DNA of 64,000 nucleotides from Solwaraspora sp. WMMD406 (GCF_029626025.1 NZ_JARUBF010000001.1:6666001-6730000), one strand, 5' to 3'. Positions 30,207 to 38,575 are shown, counted from the stretch's first letter. Numbers and translations: made by a program. Notes: generated by a model from the sequence alone, not told the origin.

Positions 30207-30992
30207 TCAGGCGGTGATGACCGTCAGTCCGAGTTGCCGGAACAGGTCGACGGTGGCCGGGTCGGCCCCGGAGTCGGTCACCAGCGTCTCGACCCGCTCG
30301 ATCGGGCAGATCCGGGCGAACGCGTGCCCGCCCAGCTTCGACGAGTCGGCGATGATCACCACCCGCTTGGCCCGGGCGACCATCAGCGCGTTCATCGACG
30401 CCTCGCCTTCGTGGTGGGCGGCGGCCCCGAGTCGGGGGTCGATCGCGTCCACGCCGAGCAGGGCGACGTCGAGGGTGACCTCACGCAGCAACGCTCCGCC
30501 GAGCGGGCCGACCAGCTCGAACGACTGCGGGCGGACCACTCCGCCGGCCACCACGATCTTCATCCGGGAACGGACCAGAAGTTCGTTGGCGATGTTCAGC
30601 GCGTTGGTGACGACGGTGAGCTGGGCGCCCTCGGCGCTGGTGTTCAGGTCCGGCCGTACGGCCAGGGCGCGGGCCACTTCGGTGGTGGTGGTGCCGCCGT
30701 TGAGTCCGACCACCATGCCGGGTGCGACAAGCGCGGCGGCGGCGGTGCCGATGCGTTGCTTCTCGGCCGAGTGCTTGGCGGTCTTGTAGCGCAGCGGCAG
30801 GTCGTAGGAGACCCCGTTGGCCACCGCGCCACCTCGGGTACGGGTGATCATTTGCTGTTGGGCCAGCTGGTCGAAGTCGCGCCGAATGGTCGCCTGCGAC
30901 ACGTCGAGCCGGGCGGCGGCTTCCTCCACGCTGATCCGGCCGCTCTCGGTCAGCAGTTCGAGCAGTGTGTTCCACCGTGCGTACCGGTCCAT
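30207..30992 (-). CDS. DeoR-family transcriptional regulator of the amino-sugar operon
   Basis: 261-residue repressor. The N-terminal HTH (SGRISVEEAAARLDVSQATIRRDFDQL) carries the DeoR signature, followed by a sugar-phosphate-sensing domain (GLNGGTTTTEVA, VVTNALNIANELL, LLGVDAIDP). ATG 30992 sits eight bases after AGGAGG, and the GTG at 31001 lies inside that site and is rejected. It is divergent from the isomerase-kinase-nagA operon, which it very likely controls in response to a phosphorylated amino sugar. Confidence 0.93.
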   Translation of the reverse strand: MDRYARWNTLLELLTESGRISVEEAAARLDVSQATIRRDFDQLAQQQMITRTRGGAVANGVSYDLPLRYKTAKHSAEKQRIGTAAAALVAPGMVVGLNGGTTTTEVARALAVRPDLNTSAEGAQLTVVTNALNIANELLVRSRMKIVVAGGVVRPQSFELVGPLGGALLREVTLDVALLGVDAIDPRLGAAAHHEGEASMNALMVARAKRVVIIADSSKLGGHAFARICPIERVETLVTDSGADPATVDLFRQLGLTVITA

Positions 30993-31059
30993 CCCGCCCA
31001 CCTCCTGCGCAGATGGTGACTGATTTGCTGCACACTAGTGCTCGAAACACCCGCTGGGC

Positions 31060-31141
31060 AAAAAGCTGATCTGCGTGAAATCACGCCGATGTTGCCAGTG
31101 GCTGACCGTCGCGCGCACAATGACGCTCGAAAAGCTGTCTG
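31060..31141. promoter_or_regulatory. Possible DeoR operators in the divergent control region
   Basis: Two direct repeats, AAAAAGCTGATCTG (31060-31073) and AAAAGCTGTCTG (31130-31141), plus two copies of GCTCGAAA, lie in the 256-bp gap between the regulator and the operon. This is an untested candidate only. Confidence 0.35.
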
Positions 31142-31248
31142 ATTGAGCTGGAACGCGCAGCGCCGCGCGCAGGCACGTCCTTCTGCGCACACGCAGGCAC
31201 CTCCACCCGTACGGGTGCCAGGTTCCGGGTTCGACGAGGAGAGTGGCG

Positions 31249-32223
31249 ATGGCGTACGTCGACGCCGAGATCGCAAGCCAGCCGGAGTGCTGGCGGTTGG
31301 CCGCCAGGCAGGCGGACGACGTGGCGCACGCGCTGCCACGCCCCGGTGAACGGGTCGCCGTCGCCGGCTGCGGCACTTCCTGGTTCATGGCGATGGCGTA
31401 CGCCGGGTTGCGGGAACGCGCCGGTCAGGGAGAGACCGACGCCTTCCAGGCCTCCGAGTTCCCGGTCGGTCGCGACTACGACCGGATCGTGGTGATCAGC
31501 CGCTCCGGCACCACCACGGAGGTGCTCGCCCTGCTCGGTCTGCTCGCCGCCGCCGACGACAGCCAGGGCCGTGGCCGTGGCCAGGGCCCTGGCGACCAGC
31601 GACCGACGACCGTCATCGTCGCCGACCCCCAGGCACCGGCGAGCGCCCTCGCCCGGCACACCGTCGCGCTGCCCTTCGCCGACGAACGCTCGGTGGTGCA
31701 GACCCGCTTCGCCACCAGCGTCCTGGCGCTGCTGCGCGCCCATCTCGGCGAAGACCTCACGGCCATCGCCGCCGACGCGGAGGTGGCGGTGCGCGCACCG
31801 CTGCCGATCAACCCGACCCTGGTCGACCAGGCCACCTTTCTCGGCCGCGGCTGGACGGTCGGACTGGCACACGAAGCCGCGTTGAAGTGCCGGGAAGCCG
31901 CGATCTTCTGGTCCGAGGCGTACCCGGCGATGGACTACCGGCACGGCCCGATCGCCATCGCCGCCGCCCACCGGGTCGTCTGGGCCTTCGGCGAGATCCC
32001 CGAGCAGCTCGCCGACGAGGTCACCGCGACGGGCGCGGCGTTCGTGCACAGCCGGACCAACGGGGTGTACGCGGTACTCGACCGCTGGGCGGCGGGCCGG
32101 CAGCCGCTCGATCCGATGGCCGACCTGATCCTGGCGCAACGCTTCGCCGTCGCGTTGGCGCAGAGCCGAGGGCTCGACCCGGACCATCCCCGGCACCTGA
32201 CCCGTTCGGTCGTCCTGGCGTGA
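31249..32223 (+). CDS. SIS-domain sugar-phosphate isomerase/deaminase (AgaS/GlmS-C-like)
   Basis: 324-residue protein with two SIS halves: VAVAGCGTSWFMAMAY and VVISRSGTTTEVLA in the first, TFLGRGWTVGLAHEAALKCREAA in the second. The latter, with EAYPAMDYRHGPIAIA, resembles the isomerase domain of GlmS and AgaS-type ketose/aldose isomerases or glucosamine-6-phosphate deaminases. With NagA and a ROK kinase alongside, conversion of an amino-sugar 6-phosphate to fructose-6-phosphate is likely. ATG 31249 follows GAGGAGAG by six bases. It overlaps the next gene by four bases. Confidence 0.88.
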   Translation: MAYVDAEIASQPECWRLAARQADDVAHALPRPGERVAVAGCGTSWFMAMAYAGLRERAGQGETDAFQASEFPVGRDYDRIVVISRSGTTTEVLALLGLLAAADDSQGRGRGQGPGDQRPTTVIVADPQAPASALARHTVALPFADERSVVQTRFATSVLALLRAHLGEDLTAIAADAEVAVRAPLPINPTLVDQATFLGRGWTVGLAHEAALKCREAAIFWSEAYPAMDYRHGPIAIAAAHRVVWAFGEIPEQLADEVTATGAAFVHSRTNGVYAVLDRWAAGRQPLDPMADLILAQRFAVALAQSRGLDPDHPRHLTRSVVLA

Positions 32224-33257
32224 CGGCGACACCGGTCGGTACGGCAGACCCGGCGACTGGTCCGGTGGCGTCCGACGGCGAGCAGGTCGTCGTCGCCCTC
32301 GACGTCGGCGGCACCAGCGTCAAATGTGCTCTCGTCGGTCGCGACGACCAGGCGGTACGGCACACCGAGCGGCATCCGACCGGGGCGGCCCGGGGACCGG
32401 CAGCCGTCATCGACACCATCTGCGACATCGCCGAACACCTCGCCGACAAGGCCCGGGCCGCCGGCCAGACACCGGTCGCCGCCGGAGTCGTCGTACCCGG
32501 GGTGGTGGACGAGACGGCCGGGGTGGCGATCTGGTCGGCGAACGTCGGCTTCCGCGACGTACCGCTGCGGGACCTGGTGGCCGCGCGGACCGGCCTGCCG
32601 ACGGCGCTCGGCCACGACGTGCGGGCCGGCGGCGTCGCCGAGGCCCGACTCGGCGCCGGCCGGGACAGCCGACACGTCCTGTTCGTCGCGATCGGTACGG
32701 GGATCGCCGCGGCGGCGGTCGTCGACGGAGTCAGCTACGCCGGGGCGCACGGCGCGGCCGGCGAGCTGGGTCACGTCGTGGTCCGGCCGGGCGGACCCGA
32801 CTGCGGTTGCCGGCAGTCCGGTTGTCTGGAGGCGCTGGCGTCGGCGTCGGCAATCGCCCGACGCTACGCCGAACGCGCCAGCTACGCCTCCGATGCTCCG
32901 AATGGCGAGGTGACAGCCGGGGCCGCCGAGGTGGCCCGGCGGGCGGCCAGCAGCGATCCGGTCGCCGCCGACGTGTGGGCGGAGGCGGTCGACGCGCTCG
33001 CCGACGGTCTGCTGATCGGCCAGGCGATGTTCGACCCGGCGGTGGTGGTGCTCGGCGGCGGCCTGGCCGAAGCCGGCGACCAGCTCCTCGTCCCGCTCGA
33101 CCACACCTTGCGGCAGCGGGCTACCTTCCACCGGATGCCGCGCCTGGTCCGGGCGGCGCTCGGCGACGGGGCGGGCTGCCTCGGCGCCGCCCTGCTGGCG
33201 TCGGACACCGTACGGCCGGCACCGGGGCCGGCACCGGGCGCGGGGGCGGCTCGGTGA
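32220..33257 (+). CDS. ROK-family sugar kinase
   Basis: 345-residue kinase: phosphate-1 loop ALDVGGTSVKCAL (D28), catalytic region GLPTALGHDVRAGG, IGTGIAAA, GELGHVVV and the ROK zinc motif C195-G-C197-RQSG-C202-LE. The family phosphorylates glucose, N-acetylglucosamine or N-acetylmannosamine. The operon points to N-acetylglucosamine or a related amino sugar. GTG 32220 overlaps the isomerase stop (GTGA), and the 3' end overlaps nagA in the same way. Confidence 0.9.
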   Translation: MTATPVGTADPATGPVASDGEQVVVALDVGGTSVKCALVGRDDQAVRHTERHPTGAARGPAAVIDTICDIAEHLADKARAAGQTPVAAGVVVPGVVDETAGVAIWSANVGFRDVPLRDLVAARTGLPTALGHDVRAGGVAEARLGAGRDSRHVLFVAIGTGIAAAAVVDGVSYAGAHGAAGELGHVVVRPGGPDCGCRQSGCLEALASASAIARRYAERASYASDAPNGEVTAGAAEVARRAASSDPVAADVWAEAVDALADGLLIGQAMFDPAVVVLGGGLAEAGDQLLVPLDHTLRQRATFHRMPRLVRAALGDGAGCLGAALLASDTVRPAPGPAPGAGAAR

Positions 33258-34369
33258 GGCTCCGGGGCCGGGTGGTCACCCCGGATCGGGTGATCGAGCA
33301 GGGCTATCTGACCATCGACGGCGCGACGATCAGCGCCGTCGGCACCGAGACCGACGCGGACGGTGCCGCGACGGCTGGCTCGGGTTGGCTGGTGCCCGGT
33401 TTCGTCGACCTGCACAACCACGGCGGCGGCGGGCAGACCTTCACCACCGGCGACCCCGACTCGGCCCGGCAGGCGGCCGCGTTCCACCTGGCGCACGGCA
33501 CCACCACGCTGCTGGCCAGCCTGGTCAGTTCTCCCGTCGAGTTGATGCACCGGGCGGTACGGGCCTACGCGCCGCTGGTCGCCGACGGCACCCTCGCCGG
33601 GCTGCACTTCGAAGGCCCCTACCTGTCGACCGTACGGTGTGGCGCGCAGAACCCGGCGTACCTGCGGGATCCGGACCCGGCCGAGGTGTCGGACCTACTC
33701 GACGCAGGCGGCGGCACGATCAGGATGATGACCATCGCCCCGGAGCGGCGGGGCGCGCTGGCCGCGATCGGCCGGCTGACCGACGCCGGGGTGATCGCGG
33801 CGATCGGCCACACCGACGCCGACTACGACCAGACGCTGGCCGCCGTCGACGCCGGAGCACGCGTCGGTACGCACGTGTTCAACGGGATGCGGCCACCGCA
33901 CCACCGGGAACCCGGCCCGGTCTTCGCGTTGCTGGGTGCCGCCCCGGTGGTCTGCGAGTTCGTGGCCGACGGGGTGCACCTGCACGACGGCACGCTGCGG
34001 TTCGCGGCGACCGTCACCGGGCCGGGACGGGCGGCGCTGGTCACCGACGCGATGGCGGCGGCGGGGATGCCGGACGGCCGGTACGAGTTGGGCGGGCAGT
34101 CGGTGGTGGTCGCGGACGCGGTGGCCAGGTTGTCCCGGGACGGGTCGATCGCCGGCAGCACGTTGACCATGGACGCGGCGCTGCGGCAGGCGGTACGGGC
34201 CGGCATCGACCTGGTGGACGCCTGCCGGATGGCGGCCACCACCCCGGCCGGGGTGCTCGGGCTGGCCGGCACGACCGGTGCGCTGGTCGCCGGGCAGCGC
34301 GCCGACGTCGTCGAACTCGACGACGAACTGCGGGTACGCCGGGTGATGCGGGCCGGCGTCTGGCAGTGA
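33254..34369 (+). CDS. nagA: N-acetylglucosamine-6-phosphate deacetylase
   Basis: 371-residue amidohydrolase that removes acetate from GlcNAc-6-P. The metal and catalytic residues are visible: H54 and H56 (DLHNHGGGG), E120 (LHFEGPYLS), H186 (IGHTDAD), H207 (THVFNGM) and the catalytic D265 (LVTDAM). Length is slightly under the E. coli enzyme. It is the last gene of the three-gene operon, starting at a GTGA overlap. Product GlcN-6-P would pass to the SIS protein. Confidence 0.95.
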   Translation: MRLRGRVVTPDRVIEQGYLTIDGATISAVGTETDADGAATAGSGWLVPGFVDLHNHGGGGQTFTTGDPDSARQAAAFHLAHGTTTLLASLVSSPVELMHRAVRAYAPLVADGTLAGLHFEGPYLSTVRCGAQNPAYLRDPDPAEVSDLLDAGGGTIRMMTIAPERRGALAAIGRLTDAGVIAAIGHTDADYDQTLAAVDAGARVGTHVFNGMRPPHHREPGPVFALLGAAPVVCEFVADGVHLHDGTLRFAATVTGPGRAALVTDAMAAAGMPDGRYELGGQSVVVADAVARLSRDGSIAGSTLTMDAALRQAVRAGIDLVDACRMAATTPAGVLGLAGTTGALVAGQRADVVELDDELRVRRVMRAGVWQ

Positions 34370-34376
34370 GCCACGG

Positions 34377-34637
34377 TCACCGGCTGGTCAGGGTGGTGGT
34401 GGACGGTAGGCGGTAGCCGAGTTGCTGGCCGTAGGTCATCAGTGGGCGCAGGGTCGGCAGCAGGGTGGTGGGTTCCGATCGCCAATGGCGTCCCCGGTTG
34501 CCGTCCAGTCGGCGGTGTCGGGCGGAGGTCGTCTGTCGGAGTCGGAGGGCGTGCAGTCGTCGGGACGCCGTCGACCGGCCGGAGCGCCAGTCGAGCCAGC
34601 GCAGCCACCAGTCACGCAATGCGTCGATGATCGTCAT
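34377..34637 (-). CDS. Small basic protein of unknown function
   Basis: 86-residue protein, MTIIDALRDWWLRWLDWRSG..., with an amphipathic Trp-rich N-terminal helix and a strongly basic middle. No family was recognised. ATG 34637 is preceded by AAGGAG at six bases, the best evidence that it is a real gene. It is the last small gene downstream of the cupin-like gene and is convergent with nagA. Confidence 0.6.
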   Translation of the reverse strand: MTIIDALRDWWLRWLDWRSGRSTASRRLHALRLRQTTSARHRRLDGNRGRHWRSEPTTLLPTLRPLMTYGQQLGYRLPSTTTLTSR

Positions 34638-34658
34638 TCTTCTCTCCTTGATCACTTG

Positions 34659-34916
34659 TCAGTTCGTCCTACGTTTGGACAGTCGGTACAGCCCGCGTCG
34701 TTGAACGAATATCTCCCGCCGCTCGGCGGCTTCTCCACTGTGGTTGATCACGTATCCGGTGAGCCAGATCCAGCCGTGATAGGTGGGCTTCTGGTCGACG
34801 GAGATGACGCGGAAGGTGAGTCGTCGGTCGCCGGCGAACTGCACGCTGGCGTGCGCGCCGATCAGCAGTACGTCGCCGGGTTTCGGCTCTGGCGTCCGTA
34901 GCAGTCGGTTATTCAC
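34659..34916 (-). CDS. Small protein of unknown function
   Basis: 85-residue protein, MNNRLLRTPEPKPGDVLLIG..., with a beta-rich look (DVLLIGAHASVQFAG, LTFRVISVDQKPTY, WIWLTGYVI) and a basic tail. The GTG at 34916 overlaps the end of the 57-residue upstream gene by eight bases, suggesting coupling. No family was recognised. Confidence 0.62.
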   Translation of the reverse strand: MNNRLLRTPEPKPGDVLLIGAHASVQFAGDRRLTFRVISVDQKPTYHGWIWLTGYVINHSGEAAERREIFVQRRGLYRLSKRRTN

Positions 34917-35082
34917 GGGGCGGTGCGTCGCGGCGCGGCCGTTCCACGCCGTCCGCGCCTCGTTCCGTCGGCCAGGTGGTGAGCCCGCATTGGGGGCACC
35001 ACCGGGACTTCACTTTGAACAAGAACAGTCCGGCGCAGAAGCCGAGCAGCACCGCGCCGACGAGCGCACCGATGTCTAGCAT
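34909..35082 (-). CDS. 57-residue membrane micro-protein with CxxC motif
   Basis: MLDIGALVGAVLLGFCAGLF... is one membrane helix followed by KSRWCPQCGLTTWP (a CxxC pair) and a charged tail ending DAPPRE. GGAGGT lies six bases before the ATG. It overlaps the next gene downstream. Such helix-plus-CxxC proteins occur in actinobacterial mobile regions. Function is unknown. Confidence 0.6.
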   Translation of the reverse strand: MLDIGALVGAVLLGFCAGLFLFKVKSRWCPQCGLTTWPTERGADGVERPRRDAPPRE

Positions 35083-35120
35083 CGATACCTCCAGATGGGT
35101 CGGGTTGACGCAAAGGTCAT
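35076..35120 (-). CDS. Possible 14-codon leader peptide
   Basis: ATG 35120 follows a perfect AAAGGAGG. The frame MTFASTRPIWRYRC ends with a TAG that overlaps the start of the 57-residue gene. It may be a translated leader that couples ribosomes into the micro-gene chain, or a chance ORF. Confidence 0.35.
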   Translation of the reverse strand: MTFASTRPIWRYRC

Positions 35121-35178
35121 GACCACCTCCTTTGAAGCCGGCTCTGAGGCCGCCAAGGGCCAGGTGACCTGGGTCTGC

Positions 35179-35868
35179 TCAGTCGTGGTTTCGCGGTGCC
35201 GCGAAGACGCCAGACGCGCGTAGCGCGGCGATACGGTCGCTAAGGTGACCGCTGGTCATGCGCTTGGCTGCTGCCGCCTCCGGCGTTTCGTTGGCGGCCC
35301 CGTACTGCCACCACGCTCGCCCGCTCGTGCGGTCGGTGACGACGAAGCGGTCCTTTACGGCGGGACCACGCACGATCAGAGTGACGGCCTCACCGTGCGC
35401 GGTCACCGAGTGGATCATGCTGTGGTGCAGGGTGTAGGTGTCGCCAGGTTCCTCGACGCGGACCATGCGAGGAGTCAGCGCCGACACGTCCACTTCGTCG
35501 GTGAAGTCGTGGTCGGTGCCGTACAGGGTGTGCGTGTAGGAACCGGTCAGGATGCGGCTGGTGTAGGTCCAGCGGTGGTTGTGCGGCCGGTCGAAGTAGC
35601 CATCAAGGAAAATGTGCAGGCGCAGCCGCCATCCGGTCGGATCGTCGTGGAGGACAAGCTTGTCGAGGATGTCGTAGTGCTCGCACAGACTGGCGAGGTG
35701 GGCGTCGTCCGGGAGCCGTTCCACGAGGTCCGCCAGGATCGCCCGGTCGTCCGCGAGTTGGTCGAGCAGCTTCGTGGCGGCAGTGTTGACCGAGGCGACG
35801 TCGTTCCAGTTCAGTGCGGAGAGCGGGCTGATCATCTCGGTGTAGGTGATCTGGGCGGCGATGGTCAC
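35179..35868 (-). CDS. Cupin-like (double-stranded beta-helix) protein
   Basis: 229-residue protein. The central part looks like a cupin/dioxygenase barrel: RLRLHIFLDGYFDRPHNHRW and HHSMIHSVTAHGEAVTLIVRG give a plausible HxH...E/H metal site. The exact family was not recognised. The GTG at 35868 lies four bases inside the TGA that the PfkB-like gene would have without the IS element, so it was the next gene of that operon. With the IS inserted it may rely on read-through from the element. Confidence 0.7.
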   Translation of the reverse strand: MTIAAQITYTEMISPLSALNWNDVASVNTAATKLLDQLADDRAILADLVERLPDDAHLASLCEHYDILDKLVLHDDPTGWRLRLHIFLDGYFDRPHNHRWTYTSRILTGSYTHTLYGTDHDFTDEVDVSALTPRMVRVEEPGDTYTLHHSMIHSVTAHGEAVTLIVRGPAVKDRFVVTDRTSGRAWWQYGAANETPEAAAAKRMTSGHLSDRIAALRASGVFAAPRNHD

Positions 35869-35909
35869 GGCAGATGCTCCTTGATGAGGCTGGTGTGAGT
35901 GCGTTGCTG

Positions 35910-35919
35910 GGGCATGTGC
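35910..35919. repeat. Target-site duplication, left copy (GGGCATGTGC)
   Basis: 10-bp direct repeat identical to 37278-37287, immediately outside the left inverted repeat of the IS element. Confidence 0.95.
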
Positions 35920-37277
35920 CAGGGCTATTGCGTAGTCGGGTAACTCCTGGTCACGGCGTCGATGAGGTCTGTAGAACGGCGGTTCGCTCGTCGGGTGGCG
36001 CGGGCGATGTTGGGTTCGCCGTTGCTGCGGTGGTAGCCGACCGCGGTGTTACGGAGTGTGGCGAAGACGGCGGGTCCGTTTCCGGTCCGGGCGTGATGGG
36101 CATCCTCACGTAACGTGACATCGCGGACGTAGTGCAGGCGGTTCTCGATATGCCACTCCGCCCGGGCCCAGGTGCCGAGGTCGGCGGGTCGGGCCTGTCC
36201 AGCGGGCAGGGACACCGTCAGGTACGCCGTTTCGCGGCTGGTCCTGCCCTTCACCGTGCGGGTACGGGTGATCCGGACGGCCTGCTGGGCGTAGGGGAAG
36301 CCGAGCCCGCCGGGGGTCGCCACGGTGACAGCTTTGACGGTGCGGGTCTCCGTGCGGCCGTGTCCGGTGTCCCGGGTCCGGGCTCCAACCGGGACCTGCG
36401 CCCAGGGAACAGCTTTGAGCTGGGCGAACGTGGTCGGCCGGTTGGCTTTGACCGTGACCATCAGATGTCCGCCGGCGGCGGCCAGGTACTCGGCGTGTCC
36501 GGTCTGGGCGTGCAGGGCGTCCGCGACGACCAGGACGTCGGTCAGCGATCCCAGCTGGGCGGCGACCAGGCGCAGCAGGGGCGTGAACGCCGGGATCTCA
36601 TTCGACTTCGCGGCGATCTGGACCTGGGCGAGCACGACGCCGGTGCTGGTGTCGTAGGCCGACAGCAGATGGATCTGACGTCCGTCGGCGAGTCGGGCGC
36701 CGCGTACGACCTTGCCGTCGACGGCGATGACGAGGCGCCACCGCCGCCCGCTGCGGGTGACGGGTGTCGTGCGTGCCAGTAGCCAGCTGGCCAGCACCGT
36801 CGACAGGGCCTGCGCGTCGACGCGGATCAACAGCCGCCACACCGTGGTCGCGGCGGGAACCCGGTCGGTGAAGCCGAGCCTCGCCCACGCGGTGCGGTCC
36901 AGGTCCCGTACCCAGTCGGCGATCGCGGCGAAGGTACATGCCCCGGCCAGTACCGCGCACACCGCGACGGCGAGCACGCTGACCAGGGGGTAGCGGCGGC
37001 CACGCGGATCACGCGGATCGGGTACCGCCCTCAACGCGGCGAACAGGCCGTGATGCTCGCTGTCGGTGACCGCCGCCGGTGGTGGCGTATCGGTGGGTCG
37101 GTGCGGAAGCAGAATCTCGGTGGGTGATGATGGCATCGGCGGGTGCGGTCCTTCTCGTGATCATGTGGCTTCGCAACTTCATGATCACCAACGGGCCGCG
37201 CCCGTCCTGCATAGACCCCCGAATTCCTCCCGAACTCCCAGCTCAGCCAGCCCTCAACCGACTACGCAACAGCCCTG
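35920..37277 (-). mobile_element. ISAs1-family insertion sequence, 1358 bp, complete
   Basis: Terminal inverted repeats are CAGGGCTATTGCGTAGTCGG at 35920-35939 and its complement at 37258-37277 with one mismatch. Both ends are flanked by the 10-bp duplication GGGCATGTGC, a length expected for this family. One intact transposase gene fills the element. The insertion interrupts the last codons of the PfkB-like gene. Confidence 0.97.
35925..37136 (-). CDS. ISAs1-family transposase
   Basis: 403-residue DDE transposase. The N-terminal HGLFAALRAVPDPRDPRGRRY matches the family, as does the first catalytic Asp in VIAVDGKVVRGA. The last part has the YxxR-E-like REDAHHARTGN. The TAG stop lies within the left inverted repeat. 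No frameshift is seen, so the element may still be active. Confidence 0.96.
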   Translation of the reverse strand: MPSSPTEILLPHRPTDTPPPAAVTDSEHHGLFAALRAVPDPRDPRGRRYPLVSVLAVAVCAVLAGACTFAAIADWVRDLDRTAWARLGFTDRVPAATTVWRLLIRVDAQALSTVLASWLLARTTPVTRSGRRWRLVIAVDGKVVRGARLADGRQIHLLSAYDTSTGVVLAQVQIAAKSNEIPAFTPLLRLVAAQLGSLTDVLVVADALHAQTGHAEYLAAAGGHLMVTVKANRPTTFAQLKAVPWAQVPVGARTRDTGHGRTETRTVKAVTVATPGGLGFPYAQQAVRITRTRTVKGRTSRETAYLTVSLPAGQARPADLGTWARAEWHIENRLHYVRDVTLREDAHHARTGNGPAVFATLRNTAVGYHRSNGEPNIARATRRANRRSTDLIDAVTRSYPTTQ

Positions 37278-38141
37278 GGGCATGTGCCTTGCGGCAGCGC
37301 AGTGTGCGGTGGCGACGGCGCAAGCGGCGTTCAGGGCTTCGGCGAGCCCGGATCCAGCGAGGTGGGCGTGGGCGAGTCCGCCTGAGAACGCGGCTCCGGC
37401 CCCGTGGGTGTGGCGGATAGACATGCTCGGTGCGTTGGCCACAGTGGTGCTGGTGGCGGTGCGTGCGAACGCGCCGAGCTTGCCGAGAGTGATAACGACG
37501 GCGCCGGCGGCTGTCCGCTCGTGGAGCCCGGCGGCGAGCGTTTCGGCTTGGTCGGCCTGGGATTCGTCGAGGTTGGTCTGCACGAATGCCACTTGACGAT
37601 TGCGCGCGGCCGATGCCACGGCTTCGGACAGCGGGTCGCCGCCGAGATTGAGCAGCAGTGGTGCCCTGCTGGAGCTGATCGCGGCGGCTGCCGCAAGGTC
37701 GATGATGCGATAGCAGTCGATGTAGGCGAGGCGTGCGGTGGTCAGCGGTGTCGGGTCGGTGTCGTTGAGGTGATCGATGGCGGTGCCGAGCCAGGCGAAC
37801 CAGGTCCGAGTTCCTGCCTCGTCGGTCACGATGGTCAATTGCGGGGTGCCTGACCCGGAAACCGCGACCGGAACGGCTTGGTGAGCAACGCCGATCGTGT
37901 CGAGAGTGTGCAGCACGGCCAAGCCGGCGGGGTCGGGGCTGACCGGGTTGCTCACGAGGCTGACGTGGATTCCGAGTTGCCGTGCAGTGAGCGCGGCGAT
38001 AGGCGCGTCTCCGGCCAGCGACGGGATGATCTGGGTGACTTGGGCTCCGCTGTTTGCGGCCGGGTAGGCGGTGACGCCGAAGACTTGGGCGTACGCGAGG
38101 TAGCCGAAGCACGCCAGATCTATTCCCGTCGCTGGCGTCAC
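37254..38141 (-). CDS. PfkB-like sugar/nucleoside kinase homologue, 3' end replaced by the IS
   Basis: The hybrid frame is 295 residues. The PfkB/ribokinase fold is recognisable from VTPATGIDLACFGYLAYAQV through the anion-hole region HTHGAGAAFSGGLAHA. The catalytic Asp of the GAGD motif is Ala (about residue 250), so classical kinase activity is doubtful. The native tail was QQRTHTSLIKEHLP, and after insertion the frame reads seven IS codons (QGCCVVG) to a stop in the inverted repeat. The GTG start lies two bases after the Nudix stop. Residues up to about 288 are native, so the protein may still fold. Confidence 0.8.
   Translation of the reverse strand: MTPATGIDLACFGYLAYAQVFGVTAYPAANSGAQVTQIIPSLAGDAPIAALTARQLGIHVSLVSNPVSPDPAGLAVLHTLDTIGVAHQAVPVAVSGSGTPQLTIVTDEAGTRTWFAWLGTAIDHLNDTDPTPLTTARLAYIDCYRIIDLAAAAAISSSRAPLLLNLGGDPLSEAVASAARNRQVAFVQTNLDESQADQAETLAAGLHERTAAGAVVITLGKLGAFARTATSTTVANAPSMSIRHTHGAGAAFSGGLAHAHLAGSGLAEALNAACAVATAHCAAARHMPQGCCVVG
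37278..37287. repeat. Target-site duplication, right copy (GGGCATGTGC)
   Basis: 10-bp direct repeat matching 35910-35919, immediately outside the right end of the IS element and inside the PfkB-like gene. Confidence 0.95.
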
Positions 38142-38143
38142 GG

Positions 38144-38575
38144 CTACCAGCCCCGCTCTGAATACCGTTGCCCGCTGGCCACGTGCCGCAGTGCCTCGGC
38201 CACGTACGGCACCATGTTGGCGGGCAGATCGGTCAGATCGTGGAAGTTCCAGCCTACGCATTTGTCTGGCTCGGTGTTAGTAATCTCGCCGGACCAGGAG
38301 CGGGCCTCGAAGAACAGGGCGACGCGGCCGGAGTTGGTGTAGTGGTGCATTAGATGTACCAGCGGCAGTTCGTCCGCTTTGATGAGAACGCCGATCTCCT
38401 CTTCGGCCTCCCGTGCCGCGCCCGTGCGGGCGGACTCGCCGTCTTCAAGGTGCCCGGAGGGCAGGCCGAGCTGTCCGTCCGCCCAGCCGGTGTTCTGACG
38501 CTCGCCGAGCAGGACGCGTCCGTGCTCGTCGCGCAGGATCAGGTGCAGATCTATACATGCCTGGTAGCGGCCCAT
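38144..38575 (-). CDS. Nudix hydrolase
   Basis: 143-residue enzyme with a full Nudix box at residues 41-63 (GHLEDGESARTGAAREAEEE then IGV). The N-terminal ACIDLHLILRDEHGRVLLGERQ is typical of MutT-like proteins acting on nucleoside diphosphate derivatives. AAGGAG lies six bases before ATG 38575. Genes on both sides point to a phosphorylated nucleotide-like substrate, but the specificity is unknown. Confidence 0.9.
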   Translation of the reverse strand: MGRYQACIDLHLILRDEHGRVLLGERQNTGWADGQLGLPSGHLEDGESARTGAAREAEEEIGVLIKADELPLVHLMHHYTNSGRVALFFEARSWSGEITNTEPDKCVGWNFHDLTDLPANMVPYVAEALRHVASGQRYSERGW

